Source: Bacteroidales bacterium (GTDB taxonomy: Bacteria > Bacteroidota > Bacteroidia > Bacteroidales > Marinilabiliaceae). Taken from it: a DNA stretch of 64,000 nt. The translations under genes were made by a program, and so were the position numbers. Below the pieces are notes generated by a model. It was not told the origin of the DNA. It did no database searches and saw nothing but the letters and a program-made list of their open reading frames with translations. This document shows, piece after piece, positions 9,330-18,537 of the stretch. The DNA lies in assembly GCA_024401295.1 (NCBI GenBank), contig JAKSLG010000006.1, positions 1 through 64,000 on the forward strand. Reading direction: 5' to 3'. Every line of letters starts with the position of its first letter. Position 1 is the first letter of the stretch.

Positions 9330-10709
9330 ATGAAAAACATTTGCTTATACTTCCAGTTGCACCAGCCGGTGAAGCTTCGCAGATACAGATTTTTCGACAT
9401 AGGTAACGATCATTACTACTATGACGATTATGCGAACGAAAGCAACATCAACAAATTGGCTCATACATGTTATCTGCCAACAAACAGAATATTGCTCGAC
9501 CTCATCAAGAGATACAAAGGAAAGTTCTCTGTAGCGTTCTCAATTTCGGGAACTCTTCTCGATCAGTTGAAAATCTATGCTCCTGAAGTAATTGACAGCT
9601 TCAAGGCATTGGCAGACACAAAGCAGGTTGAATTCCTCGCTGAGACATCTGCACACTCGCTCATCTCGCTCCGTTATCCAGACGAATTCAAACGTCAGAT
9701 TGCCGAGCAGGTCAAGACAATTGAAGAGACTTTCGGCCAGGTTCCTACAGTGTTCCGCAACACAGAGCTTATCTATAGCGACTGGATTGGCGAGAATGTA
9801 GCACAGATGGGCTTCAAGGGCATGCTTGCAGAAGGCGCAAAGCAGGTTTTGGGTTGGAAGAGCCCTAACTACCTCTATTGCAATTCAATCGAGCCACGCT
9901 TGAAAGTATTGCTCCGCAACTATCACATGAGCGACGATATTGCTCTCCGTTTCGGCAATCAGAGCTGGGCGTCATGGCCGCTCACAGCAGACAAGTTCAA
10001 GGGTTGGCTTGACGGCATCTCAGACGAGGAAGAGGTTGTCAATCTGTTCATGAACTACGAGACATTTGGCGTAAACCAGAGCAAGGAAAGCGGCATCTTT
10101 GAATTCCTCAAAGCATTGCCAGAGGCAGTTCTCAACGACAAGCAGTATGCATTCACTACACCAAGCAAGGCTATTTCGAAGCTTCAGCCAATTTCGGCTA
10201 TTCAGGAGCCAACGCCTACATGCTGGGTTGATGAAGAGCGCGACGTTACTGCATGGCTCGGCAACGAGATGCAGAACGAAGCTTTCGACAAGCTCTATAC
10301 GCTCACAGAGTACATCCAAAAGTGCAACGATGCTGCAATTCTCAAAGACTGGCAGTATCTGCAGGCAAGCGACCACTTCTACTATATGGGAACAAAGTTC
10401 TTCGCAAACGGTTCGAACCGAGCATATAACAACCCATATCAGACACCATATGAAGCATTCATCAACTTCATGAATATTCTTGCCGATTTCGCTCAGCGCG
10501 TGAAGAACAGCGTGGCTTGCGATGAAAGTGCAGAAGTTGCAAAGCTCAAAGAGACAGTCAAGAAACAGCAGGCTGAACTTGAGAAACTCGAAAAGCAACT
10601 CGTCAAGGCTGGCGTAGAGCCAAAGAAACCAGCTGCAAAGAAAACGACAAAAGCAACTGCAGAGAAAAAGCCTGCGACAAAGAAGACGACAGCAACAAAG
10701 AAGAAATAG
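9330..10709 (+). CDS. GH57 alpha-amylase-like protein with Lys-rich tail
   Basis: This 459-residue protein of glycoside hydrolase family 57 acts on alpha-glucans in the cytoplasm. Visible family blocks are 'YFQLHQPVKLRR' at the N-terminus, 'LAETSAHSL', the putative nucleophile segment 'FRNTELIYSD' (Glu about residue 148) and 'LFMNYETFGVNQ' near residue 242. In the last block many relatives have Asp where this protein has Asn, a position proposed for the acid/base. After the catalytic domain comes a short coiled coil (about 400-430) and a tail of about 28 residues made almost entirely of Lys, Ala, Thr and Pro, like a histone H1 tail. It may be an amylase, a branching or transferase enzyme, or a non-catalytic glucan-binding homologue. 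Confidence 0.88.
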   Translation: MKNICLYFQLHQPVKLRRYRFFDIGNDHYYYDDYANESNINKLAHTCYLPTNRILLDLIKRYKGKFSVAFSISGTLLDQLKIYAPEVIDSFKALADTKQVEFLAETSAHSLISLRYPDEFKRQIAEQVKTIEETFGQVPTVFRNTELIYSDWIGENVAQMGFKGMLAEGAKQVLGWKSPNYLYCNSIEPRLKVLLRNYHMSDDIALRFGNQSWASWPLTADKFKGWLDGISDEEEVVNLFMNYETFGVNQSKESGIFEFLKALPEAVLNDKQYAFTTPSKAISKLQPISAIQEPTPTCWVDEERDVTAWLGNEMQNEAFDKLYTLTEYIQKCNDAAILKDWQYLQASDHFYYMGTKFFANGSNRAYNNPYQTPYEAFINFMNILADFAQRVKNSVACDESAEVAKLKETVKKQQAELEKLEKQLVKAGVEPKKPAAKKTTKATAEKKPATKKTTATKKK

Positions 10710-10745
10710 ACAACTTAGAAAAACAAACATACTCAGATAAATTTT

Positions 10746-13286
10746 ATGGAAAACAAGAAAAACTTCGCGCCATCGGCAGAACCGATGTGGAAGTCAATCA
10801 TTGTCAAGTCAAAATTGCCAAAGGAATTGGCTTGCTTGCACGAAATTTCACGCAACCTCTGGTGGTGCTGGAACTATGAAGCTATTGAACTCTTCGAGAG
10901 CATCGACCTTGATTTGTGGGAAGAGGTTGAAAAGAGCCCAATTCTTTTGCTCGAGCGTGTTTCATACATGCGTCTCAGCGAGTTGGCAGCAGATTCACAC
11001 TTCGTGGGTCGCCTCAATGCCATCTACACAAAGTTCAAGACATATCTTGAGCAGCCTTTCGAGTATGCGCCACGCATTGCATATTTCAGCATGGAATATG
11101 GTCTTTCAAACACTTTGAAGATCTATTCTGGCGGTCTCGGCATCTTGGCCGGCGACTATATCAAGGAAGCTTCAGACAGCCGTGTAAACTTGACTGCAAT
11201 CGGTCTTCTCTATCGTTATGGCTATTTCAAGCAGAGCCTCTCAATCAACGGTGAGCAGCAGGCAATCTATGAGCCACAGGAATTCCAGAGCCTTCCTATC
11301 GAGGAAGTTCGCACTGCCGATGGCCAGGAACTCTATATTCCAATCAACCTCCCAGGCCGTCAGGTTCAGCTGAAGGTTTGGAAGGCAAGCGTAGGTCGTG
11401 TACCTTTGTATTTGCTCGACTCTGACCATGCTCTCAACAACCCAGAGGATCGCACAATCACTCACGCACTCTATGGTGGTGACTGGGAAAACCGTATGAA
11501 GCAAGAGATGGTTCTCGGTATGGGTGGCGTTCGCCTTTTGAATGCACTCGGCATCGAGAGCGATGTATATCACTGCAACGAAGGTCACGCTGCACTTCTC
11601 AACCTCCAGCGTCTTGTTGACCTTACAGACAAGGGTCTCGACTTCAAGCAGGCTCTTGAAGTTGTCAAGGCTTCTTCACTCTTCACAACTCACACTCCAG
11701 TGCCTGCAGGTCACGACAAGTTCGAAGAGTCAATCGTTGGCAAGTATCTCAACCATATCCCAGAGCTCCTCAACATCTCATGGAACGAGTTCATGGATCT
11801 CGGCCGCGAAAACGACGGCAAGTTCTCAATGAGCGTCCTCGCTGCTCGTACTTCTCAGGAGATGAATGGTGTGAGCTGGCTCCACGGTGAGGTTTCAAAG
11901 AACATGTTCAAGCACCTCTGGCCAGGCTTCACAGCTGATGAGCTTCACGTTAATTTCGTTACAAACGGTGTTCACTTCGGTACTTGGACATCAAGCGAAA
12001 TGCAGCGTTTCTACGAAGAGCACCTCGACACACACTTGCTCAAGGATGTTTCAAACAAGGACTACTGGCGCAAGATTCAGAGCGTAGATGATTCAGCTCT
12101 CTGGACTGTTCGTAAGGCCTTGAAGAAGAAGCTTTTCGACTATGTTAAGCAGCGCAAGGTCAACGCAATGAACACAACAGACGACCCAGCTCGCGTACTC
12201 AACGTGCTCGAAGGCCTCAAGCCAAACGCACTCACAATCGGTTTCGCTCGCCGCTTCGCAACATACAAGCGTGCTCACCTCCTCTTCTCAGACCTCGAGC
12301 GTCTCAAGAAGATCGTTAACGACCCAGAGCATCCAGTACAGTTCATCTTTGCCGGCAAGGCTCACCCTGCAGATGGTGGCGGCCAGGCACTCATCAAGAA
12401 CATCGTAGAGATCTCACATCGTCCTGAGTTCCTCGGTAAGATTATCTTCCTCGAGAACTACGACATGGAGCTTGCTCGTCGTCTCGTCAGCGGTGTTGAC
12501 GTATGGATGAACATGCCAACACGTCCACTTGAGGCTTCTGGTACATCTGGTCAGAAGGCAGAGCTCAACGGCGTTTTGAACTTCTCAGTTCTCGATGGCT
12601 GGTGGTATGAAGGCTACAAGGAAGGTGCTGGTTGGGCATTGACTGACAAGCAGACTTATGCTGACCACAAGTATCAGGATGAACTCGATGCTGCAACAAT
12701 CTACCACATGCTCGAGAGCGAAATCATCCCATTGTACTACGACCAGAAGAATGGCGTTCCAACGAAGTGGGTTCAGTACATCAAGAATTCAATCAACAAC
12801 ATCGCTCCTGACTTCACAACGAAGCGAATGATTACTGACTACTTGAACAAGTTCTATATTCCACAGGAGAAGCGTGCTTCTATCCTCAAGGCTGAGAACT
12901 TCAAGAATGCCAAGGATCTCGCAGCTTGGAAGGAGATTGTTCGTTCGAACTGGGACAACATCGAGGTTGTTAGCGTTGACATGCCAGACATCGCAACTAA
13001 CGAGCTTGGCATCGGTGATGTTTATGACATCTCAATCGTTCTCGACAACAAGAACCCAGACATCGAGCTCGGCATGGAACTCGTGTTCACAAGCGGTGCT
13101 GATGACAACATGAAGGTTGTTCACTCTGAGCAGTTCGCCGTTGCATCGAAGAAGGGCACAATGGTTACTTACAAGGTAGGTCTTTCGCTCAACTTCCCAG
13201 GCGTATTCAAGTTTGGCATCCGCATCTTCCCTAACAATGCGCTCTTGCCTCACAAGCAGGATTTCCCATTGTTGAAGTGGATCTGA
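10746..13286 (+). CDS. glgP: Alpha-glucan (glycogen) phosphorylase, GT35
   Basis: This enzyme cleaves terminal alpha-1,4 bonds of glycogen or maltodextrin with phosphate and releases glucose 1-phosphate. Its 846 residues follow the short-insert phosphorylase subfamily (the TIGR02094 type) that begins with a DUF3417 region ('EISRNLWWCWNYEA'). Key segments are 'HCNEGHAA', 'FAGKAHPADGGGQ' and 'EASGTSGQKAELNG', where Lys604 aligns with the pyridoxal-phosphate lysine of glycogen phosphorylase. A C-terminal domain of about 120 residues is beta-rich. It is the last gene of the cluster, 36 nt after the GH57 gene, and is followed by a strong terminator. Codon use is strongly biased (CTC, ATC, AAG, TTC), suggesting high expression. 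Confidence 0.95.
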   Translation: MENKKNFAPSAEPMWKSIIVKSKLPKELACLHEISRNLWWCWNYEAIELFESIDLDLWEEVEKSPILLLERVSYMRLSELAADSHFVGRLNAIYTKFKTYLEQPFEYAPRIAYFSMEYGLSNTLKIYSGGLGILAGDYIKEASDSRVNLTAIGLLYRYGYFKQSLSINGEQQAIYEPQEFQSLPIEEVRTADGQELYIPINLPGRQVQLKVWKASVGRVPLYLLDSDHALNNPEDRTITHALYGGDWENRMKQEMVLGMGGVRLLNALGIESDVYHCNEGHAALLNLQRLVDLTDKGLDFKQALEVVKASSLFTTHTPVPAGHDKFEESIVGKYLNHIPELLNISWNEFMDLGRENDGKFSMSVLAARTSQEMNGVSWLHGEVSKNMFKHLWPGFTADELHVNFVTNGVHFGTWTSSEMQRFYEEHLDTHLLKDVSNKDYWRKIQSVDDSALWTVRKALKKKLFDYVKQRKVNAMNTTDDPARVLNVLEGLKPNALTIGFARRFATYKRAHLLFSDLERLKKIVNDPEHPVQFIFAGKAHPADGGGQALIKNIVEISHRPEFLGKIIFLENYDMELARRLVSGVDVWMNMPTRPLEASGTSGQKAELNGVLNFSVLDGWWYEGYKEGAGWALTDKQTYADHKYQDELDAATIYHMLESEIIPLYYDQKNGVPTKWVQYIKNSINNIAPDFTTKRMITDYLNKFYIPQEKRASILKAENFKNAKDLAAWKEIVRSNWDNIEVVSVDMPDIATNELGIGDVYDISIVLDNKNPDIELGMELVFTSGADDNMKVVHSEQFAVASKKGTMVTYKVGLSLNFPGVFKFGIRIFPNNALLPHKQDFPLLKWI

Positions 13287-13306
13287 TTCTTGAACAGATA
13301 AATATG

Positions 13307-13341
13307 AAGGCCGCTCGAAATGATTCGGGCGGCTTTTTTTT
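13307..13341 (+). terminator. Terminator after glgP
   Basis: GCCGCTCGAA / TTCGGGCGGC forms a 10-bp stem with one G-T wobble and an ATGA loop, flanked by AAG / CTT and followed by a run of eight T. It closes the alpha-glucan operon. Confidence 0.9.
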
Positions 13342-13366
13342 ATTATTGTCGACAAGGGAATGAGGA

Positions 13367-13398
13367 TTTGAATAATTGGAATTTAATATATAACTTTG
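13367..13398 (+). promoter_or_regulatory. Promoter of the HTH-nuclease gene
   Basis: TTTG (13367-13370), 20 nt, TAACTTTG (13391-13398) is a full match to the Bacteroidetes promoter consensus. It begins only 26 nt after the glgP terminator. The start codon of the gene is 115 nt downstream, leaving a leader of roughly 110 nt that can fold. Confidence 0.8.
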
Positions 13399-13493
13399 AG
13401 AATGGTGTTTTTTCCCATCCTTTTGTGCCGACAAAAGAACAGAATCGATGGGATGTCAACAGATCACAAATAATTCATATTCAAACCATTCTC
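13398..13493 (+). ncRNA. Structured 5' leader upstream of the HTH-nuclease gene
   Basis: Three nested pairings can be drawn. P1 is GAGAATGGT (13398-13406) with ACCATTCTC (13485-13493), 9 bp. P2 is TCCCATC (13413-13419) with GATGGGA (13447-13453), 7 bp. P3 is CTTTTGT (13420-13426) with ACAAAAG (13431-13437), 7 bp closed by a GCCG tetraloop. P2 and P3 are contiguous on the 5' side and could stack coaxially. The first bases of P1 overlap the -7 box, so in RNA only about 6 bp of P1 may form, depending on the start point. No known riboswitch class is recognised. It could be a cis-regulatory RNA or, in DNA, a protein-binding repeat. Confidence 0.5.
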
Positions 13494-13512
13494 TTTATAT
13501 AAATAAAAAAGT

Positions 13513-14367
13513 ATGAAACATGTTTCAACATCTGCATTAGCACAAGAGCGTGGAATCAGTCCAAAAGAACTATTTCAACAATTAAGTGAAAAAGGCTGGA
13601 TATACAAAAAAGACGATAAGTGGCAACTAACCAAAACGGGGCAAATGGTTGGTGGAGAAATGAATTACAACCCTAAATATGGAGAATATATTGTTTGGCC
13701 ACAAAATCTAGACTTAAACAAAGATGTAAATGCAGAAGACACATTAAGCTCCACAAAAATTGGCGAACATTTTGGCATATCGGCGCAAAAAGTAAATTTA
13801 ATTTTGGCAGAATTAGGCTGGATTGAGAAATCTGAGATTGGTGGATGGTATGTCACAAAACAAGGCATAAAGAATGGCGGCTATGAAATGATTTCCCAAG
13901 ATGGAATACCATATGTCATTTGGGACAAAACAATTTTGAAAAACAAGTCGGTTTCATTTACAGGAAGCAAAACGATAGAGAAGGTATCTGGCAATAATGA
14001 ATATGGGGATGATTTTAGAAACAAATATCCCAGAAACATTCGAACTCAGGATGGTCATTATGTCCGAAGCAAAGGAGAAGCTATTATAGACAACTACCTG
14101 TATAATCATAGAATAGTACACGCCTATGAGCGTCTTGTTCCAATTGAAGAGAAAATGTACTCAGACTTCTATATTCCAGAAGGCAGAGTGTATATTGAGT
14201 ACTGGGGATTAGAAGATGATGCCAACTATGAGAAACGAAAAAAGGAAAAACAAGAGTTGTATGCGAAAAACGATTTGCAATTAATAGAACTGAGAGAAAG
14301 TGATATTGAGCGAATAGATGACACTTTACCAAGATTGTTGAGGGCATACAAGATAAATATAGATTAA
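13513..14367 (+). CDS. Tandem helix-turn-helix protein with PD-(D/E)XK-like nuclease domain
   Basis: I do not recognise a named family for the whole 284-residue protein. Residues 4-66 and 78-141 are a tandem repeat. Both copies run 'GIS', then 'GWI-K', then 'W--TK-G---GG', then 'Y-VW / YVIW', as expected for winged helix-turn-helix units. The C-terminal part (about 182-262) has 'RSKGEAIIDNYL' with Glu189, 'SDFYIP' with Asp218, 'YIEYWG' with Glu229, then 'KRKKEKQELY' and 'LIEL'. This is the layout of nuclease modules fused to some superfamily 1 helicases. It suggests a DNA-binding endonuclease, with catalysis inferred. The gene is AT-rich, has its own promoter and folded leader, and lies alone between the glycogen operon and leuS, so acquisition by transfer is plausible. 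Confidence 0.65.
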   Translation: MKHVSTSALAQERGISPKELFQQLSEKGWIYKKDDKWQLTKTGQMVGGEMNYNPKYGEYIVWPQNLDLNKDVNAEDTLSSTKIGEHFGISAQKVNLILAELGWIEKSEIGGWYVTKQGIKNGGYEMISQDGIPYVIWDKTILKNKSVSFTGSKTIEKVSGNNEYGDDFRNKYPRNIRTQDGHYVRSKGEAIIDNYLYNHRIVHAYERLVPIEEKMYSDFYIPEGRVYIEYWGLEDDANYEKRKKEKQELYAKNDLQLIELRESDIERIDDTLPRLLRAYKINID

Positions 14368-14674
14368 AGATAAAATTTCAAGATCTTCCTACATGAGACA
14401 TCCATTGGTAAAATGGATACGTCATGTACAGTTATCAATGTGCACTCACATGAGCTGCCATTAAACATCTGTGGCATATTGCGACCAATAGACACACTTT
14501 ACATCGCACCATTCAGGAAAGATAATCGAGTATAATAAATAGATACTTATAAATATTCTACAATTTGATTGATAGCACTGAAAAAGGTCGCTTTTAGTTG
14601 TAATGCAATATGAAAAGTCGCAATAAAAGACTAAATTTGCTTCGAATTCATTTTTTGCGCAAATATCATTCACA
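14368..14674. other. Intergenic region between the HTH-nuclease gene and leuS
   Basis: No gene is seen. It holds a hairpin at 14391-14427: ACATGA / TCATGT, a 3x3 internal loop, ATCCAT / ATGGAT and a 7-nt loop. No T-run follows the hairpin. A weaker TGCCA / TGGCA pairing lies near 14457-14476. A -7 box for leuS (TAAATTTG) is at 14632-14639. Confidence 0.6.
14632..14639 (+). promoter_or_regulatory. Probable -7 box for leuS
   Basis: TAAATTTG matches TAnnTTTG, 36 nt before the leuS ATG. No TTG is present at the usual -33 distance. Confidence 0.45.
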
Positions 14675-17500
14675 ATGGAATATAATTTCAAAGAGTTAGA
14701 GGCCAAATGGAAGAAATATTGGGCCGACAATAACGTCTATAAGGTTAAGACAGACGCGTCGAAACCAAAGTTTTATGTACTTGACATGTTCCCATATCCA
14801 TCTGGAGCCGGCTTGCACGTAGGCCATCCACTCGGATATATTGCAAGTGACATCTTTGCTCGTTACAAACGCTTGAAAGGCTTCAACGTGCTTCATCCAA
14901 TGGGTTATGATGCATACGGATTGCCAGCAGAGCAATATGCAATTCAGACAGGTCAGCACCCTGCCATCACAACAAATCAGAACATCAACAGATATCATGA
15001 GCAGCTTGACAAGATAGGCTTCTGCTTTGACTGGGACCGTGAAGTCAGGACATGTGACCCTATATATTATAAGTGGACACAGTGGGCATTCACAAAGATG
15101 TTCAACTCGTTCTACTGCAACAAAGAGAAGAAAGCATTACCTATAGAGACCCTCATCAAGCACTTTGAGACAGAAGGTAATCCGGGACTTGACGTAGCTC
15201 AGAGCGAGGAGTTGAAATTCACAGCAGAAGAGTGGAAGTCGTGGGACGAGAAGAAAAAGCAGCAGGTATTGATGAACTACCGCTTGGCATATCTTGGCGA
15301 GACGATGGTGAACTGGTGTCCAAAACTCGGCACCGTGCTTGCGAACGATGAAGTAGTAGATGGAGTATCAGTACGTGGTGGTTACCCTGTAGTGCAGAAG
15401 AAGATGCGTCAGTGGTGCCTCAGAGTCAATGCGTACGCTCAGAGACTTCTTGACGGCTTGCAGACAATAGACTGGAGCGAGTCGATCAAGGAGACACAGA
15501 AGAACTGGATAGGACGTTCGGAGGGAACAGAAGTAGAATTCTCAGTAAAGGACTCGGACGTCAAATTTACGATATTCACTACACGTGCGGACACTATGTT
15601 TGGTGTTACCTTCATGGTATTGGCACCAGAAAGTGACTATGTAGCACAGGTGACAACAGCCGAGCAGAAAGCGGCAGTAGAGGAATACATAGCATACGTG
15701 AAAAAACGCACAGAGCGCGACCGAATCTCGGACCGCAAAGTGACAGGTGTCTTCACAGGTTCGTATGCTGTCAATCCATTCACAGGTGAAGCAATACCTA
15801 TCTGGGTGAGTGAATATGTGCTTTCGGGCTATGGCACAGGAGCCATCATGGCGGTGCCTGCTCACGACAGCCGTGACTATGCATTTGCAAAGCACTTCAA
15901 CTTGCCAATCATACCTCTTATAGAAGGAGCGGACGTCTCGGAGCAGAGCTATGATGCCAAGGAAGGAATCGTAAGCAACTCGCCACGTGAGGGAGTGAAG
16001 CCATATATTGACTTTACCCTTAACGGACTCACAATCAAGGAAGCTATTGCAGCAACAAAGAAATATGTCAAGGAGCACAACCTTGGCCGAGTGAAAGTGA
16101 ACTACCGTTTGCGTGACGCCATCTTCTCGCGCCAGAGATATTGGGGCGAACCATTCCCAGTATACTATAAGGACGAGATGCCTTACATGGTGCCAGAGGA
16201 TAAGTTGCCACTTGAGTTGCCAGAGATATCGGAGTACAAGCCAACAGAAGATGGTCAGCCACCACTTGGTCGAGCACAGATGTGGGCATGGGACGAGAAG
16301 AACGGCAAGATAGTAGACAAGAGCCTCGTAGACAACAAGACAGTATTCCCACTCGAACTGAACACCATGCCAGGCTTTGCTGGATCGAGTGCGTACTACC
16401 TCCGCTACATGGACAACAAGAACGAGGATGCCCTTGTATCGAAAGAAGCAAATGGCTACTGGAAGAACGTAGACCTCTATGTAGGTGGTTCGGAGCATGC
16501 GACAGGTCACTTGATATATTCACGCTTCTGGAACAAATTCCTCTTCGACATGGGTGTGTCATCTACAGAAGAACCATTCCAGAAACTTGTCAACCAGGGC
16601 ATGATACAGGGTCGAAGCAACTTCGTATACCGTATCAAGGATACCAACAAATTTGTGAGCCTCAACTTGAAAGACCAGTATGACGTCACACCTATACATG
16701 TTGACGTAAATATCGTTTCAAACGACGTTCTCGACCTCGAAGCATTCAAGAAGTGGCGTCCTGAATTTGAGACAGCAGAATTTGTGCTTGAGGATGGCAA
16801 ATATGTATGTGGCTGGGCAGTTGAAAAGATGTCGAAATCGATGTTCAACGTAGTCAATCCAGACATGATAGTAGAGAAATATGGAGCCGATACATTGAGA
16901 ATGTATGAAATGTTCCTCGGTCCTGTAGAACTCTCAAAGCCATGGGATACAAATGGCATAGACGGTGTTCATAAATTCCTCAAGAAGCTCTGGCGAGTAT
17001 TTGACAGCGGACTTGTTGATGCAAAGGCTGATGGCAAGGAACTCAAGTCGCTCCACAAAGCGATAAAGAAGATTACATCGGACATTGAGAATTTCTCATT
17101 CAACACATGTATCAGTGCATTCATGATTCTGCTCAACGAACTCGGCGATCTCAAGTGCAACAAGAAAGAGATATTCGAGCCTATCGTAGTGCTTTTGACT
17201 CCATTTGCACCACATATTGCTGAGGAGTTGTGGCATCAGATGGGTCATGACACAACCGTGCTCGACGCTGAATGGCCAGCATTTGACGAGAAGAATCTCG
17301 TTGAAAGTTCATTCAACTACCCTATCTCATTCAATGGCAAGACTCGCTTTATGCTCGAATTGCCACTTGACATGGACAAGGCTGCAGTTGAGAAGGCAGT
17401 CCTTGAAAATGAGCAGACACAGAAATATATCGATGGCAAGACAATTGCGAAAGTTATTGTAGTGCCAGGCAAGATTGTCAATGTCGCTCTGAAAGGATAA
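14675..17500 (+). CDS. leuS: Leucyl-tRNA synthetase
   Basis: LeuRS attaches leucine to tRNA-Leu. It is a class I synthetase of 941 residues, a usual length for Bacteroidetes. The HIGH-type motif reads 'HVGHPLGY' inside '[13 protein letters not shown]', and the KMSKS loop starts at Lys718. Between them lies the CP1 editing domain (around residues 260-440, with 'TTRADTMFG'). Anticodon-binding and C-terminal domains follow. The gene heads a three-gene run with the DUF4837 lipoprotein and pdxA, with 28 nt to the next gene. Confidence 0.97.
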   Translation: MEYNFKELEAKWKKYWADNNVYKVKTDASKPKFYVLDMFPYPSGAGLHVGHPLGYIASDIFARYKRLKGFNVLHPMGYDAYGLPAEQYAIQTGQHPAITTNQNINRYHEQLDKIGFCFDWDREVRTCDPIYYKWTQWAFTKMFNSFYCNKEKKALPIETLIKHFETEGNPGLDVAQSEELKFTAEEWKSWDEKKKQQVLMNYRLAYLGETMVNWCPKLGTVLANDEVVDGVSVRGGYPVVQKKMRQWCLRVNAYAQRLLDGLQTIDWSESIKETQKNWIGRSEGTEVEFSVKDSDVKFTIFTTRADTMFGVTFMVLAPESDYVAQVTTAEQKAAVEEYIAYVKKRTERDRISDRKVTGVFTGSYAVNPFTGEAIPIWVSEYVLSGYGTGAIMAVPAHDSRDYAFAKHFNLPIIPLIEGADVSEQSYDAKEGIVSNSPREGVKPYIDFTLNGLTIKEAIAATKKYVKEHNLGRVKVNYRLRDAIFSRQRYWGEPFPVYYKDEMPYMVPEDKLPLELPEISEYKPTEDGQPPLGRAQMWAWDEKNGKIVDKSLVDNKTVFPLELNTMPGFAGSSAYYLRYMDNKNEDALVSKEANGYWKNVDLYVGGSEHATGHLIYSRFWNKFLFDMGVSSTEEPFQKLVNQGMIQGRSNFVYRIKDTNKFVSLNLKDQYDVTPIHVDVNIVSNDVLDLEAFKKWRPEFETAEFVLEDGKYVCGWAVEKMSKSMFNVVNPDMIVEKYGADTLRMYEMFLGPVELSKPWDTNGIDGVHKFLKKLWRVFDSGLVDAKADGKELKSLHKAIKKITSDIENFSFNTCISAFMILLNELGDLKCNKKEIFEPIVVLLTPFAPHIAEELWHQMGHDTTVLDAEWPAFDEKNLVESSFNYPISFNGKTRFMLELPLDMDKAAVEKAVLENEQTQKYIDGKTIAKVIVVPGKIVNVALKG

Positions 17501-17528
17501 TTACCGAACAAACAGACATTTTCGTGTC

Positions 17529-18536
17529 ATGAAAAGAATTATAATATCCACAATGGCATGTGTCTTGACATTGATGTCGTGCAACAGAAATTCGAGCAGC
17601 GACGACGTGTTCAAACACAGCGTGACCGGCAAGAACGGCGAGATTCTCGTAGTCATAAATGATGACGTGAAGACCGACACTGCAGGTAAGTATATCGCAG
17701 CAATGCTGAACGATAATTACCTCGGACTGGCTGCCTCCGAACCGATTTTCGATATGCAGACAGTGCCACATGGCTATTTCAACGAGACGATGCAGAAGTT
17801 CCGCAATATCATTGATGTTGTGGTCAGCGACACCGTCAGCATCGACACCGTCGGATATTACAATGACATGTGGGCACGTCCTCAGGCGTTTGTAAGCATC
17901 AAAGCGAAGAGCAAAAAGAACCTTCTTGATCTTGTTGAGCGCAATCACATTCGTATCGTCAGCTATCTCTCGCGATCTGAACGCGAACGTATGATGGCCT
18001 TCAACAAGAAGACGCGTCATCTTGCTTTGGCTGAAGAACTAGCTGAACGATGGAATATTGACATCGTTGTGCCAAACGCATTTACGAAATGCAATCCACA
18101 GAACAGAAACGCAATGTCATGGATTCGCATCGACACCGATGAATCGAACATGAATCTTTTGGTTTATGACTATCCTTATATCGGGGAGGGTGCGCTTTCA
18201 TTGCCATACATACTCAACAAGCGTGATTCGCTCCTTCGTGAAAACATCGAAGGACCTAACGGTTCGTTCATGTGCACTGAAGTGCGTTTCGGACTCGATG
18301 AAATAATCTATAAACTAGGCACGCACAAAGGCATGGAGACAGCCGAACTGCGCGGTCTGTGGCGCATGGAAGGCTACGCGATGGGAGGTCCATTCATACT
18401 GAGAGCGCATCATGACACGATTGCAAATCGCGTTGTCGTGACCGACGGATTTGTATATTACCCAAGCCGCGATAAAAAGCGAAACCTGATTCGCCAACTT
18501 GAGGCAATAATGTATTCACTCCAAATCAAAAAATAA
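17529..18536 (+). CDS. DUF4837 family lipoprotein
   Basis: This 335-residue exported lipoprotein has a signal sequence ending in the lipobox 'LMSC', with Cys18 as the lipidated residue. The mature protein matches what I know of the Bacteroidetes-specific DUF4837 family: an early 'GKNGEILVVI', a middle 'PQAFV-IKA' segment and a late 'LRGLWRMEG' block. The biochemical role is not known. It starts 28 nt after leuS and stops 1 nt before the pdxA ATG, so it is co-transcribed and probably translationally coupled with pdxA. Confidence 0.85.
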   Translation: MKRIIISTMACVLTLMSCNRNSSSDDVFKHSVTGKNGEILVVINDDVKTDTAGKYIAAMLNDNYLGLAASEPIFDMQTVPHGYFNETMQKFRNIIDVVVSDTVSIDTVGYYNDMWARPQAFVSIKAKSKKNLLDLVERNHIRIVSYLSRSERERMMAFNKKTRHLALAEELAERWNIDIVVPNAFTKCNPQNRNAMSWIRIDTDESNMNLLVYDYPYIGEGALSLPYILNKRDSLLRENIEGPNGSFMCTEVRFGLDEIIYKLGTHKGMETAELRGLWRMEGYAMGGPFILRAHHDTIANRVVVTDGFVYYPSRDKKRNLIRQLEAIMYSLQIKK

Positions 18537-18537
18537 A

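Noticed and set aside
13320-13502. A 60-codon plus-strand frame before the HTH-nuclease gene
   Set aside because: It overlaps the glgP terminator, the promoter and the folded leader. It has no family resemblance and is better explained as non-coding.
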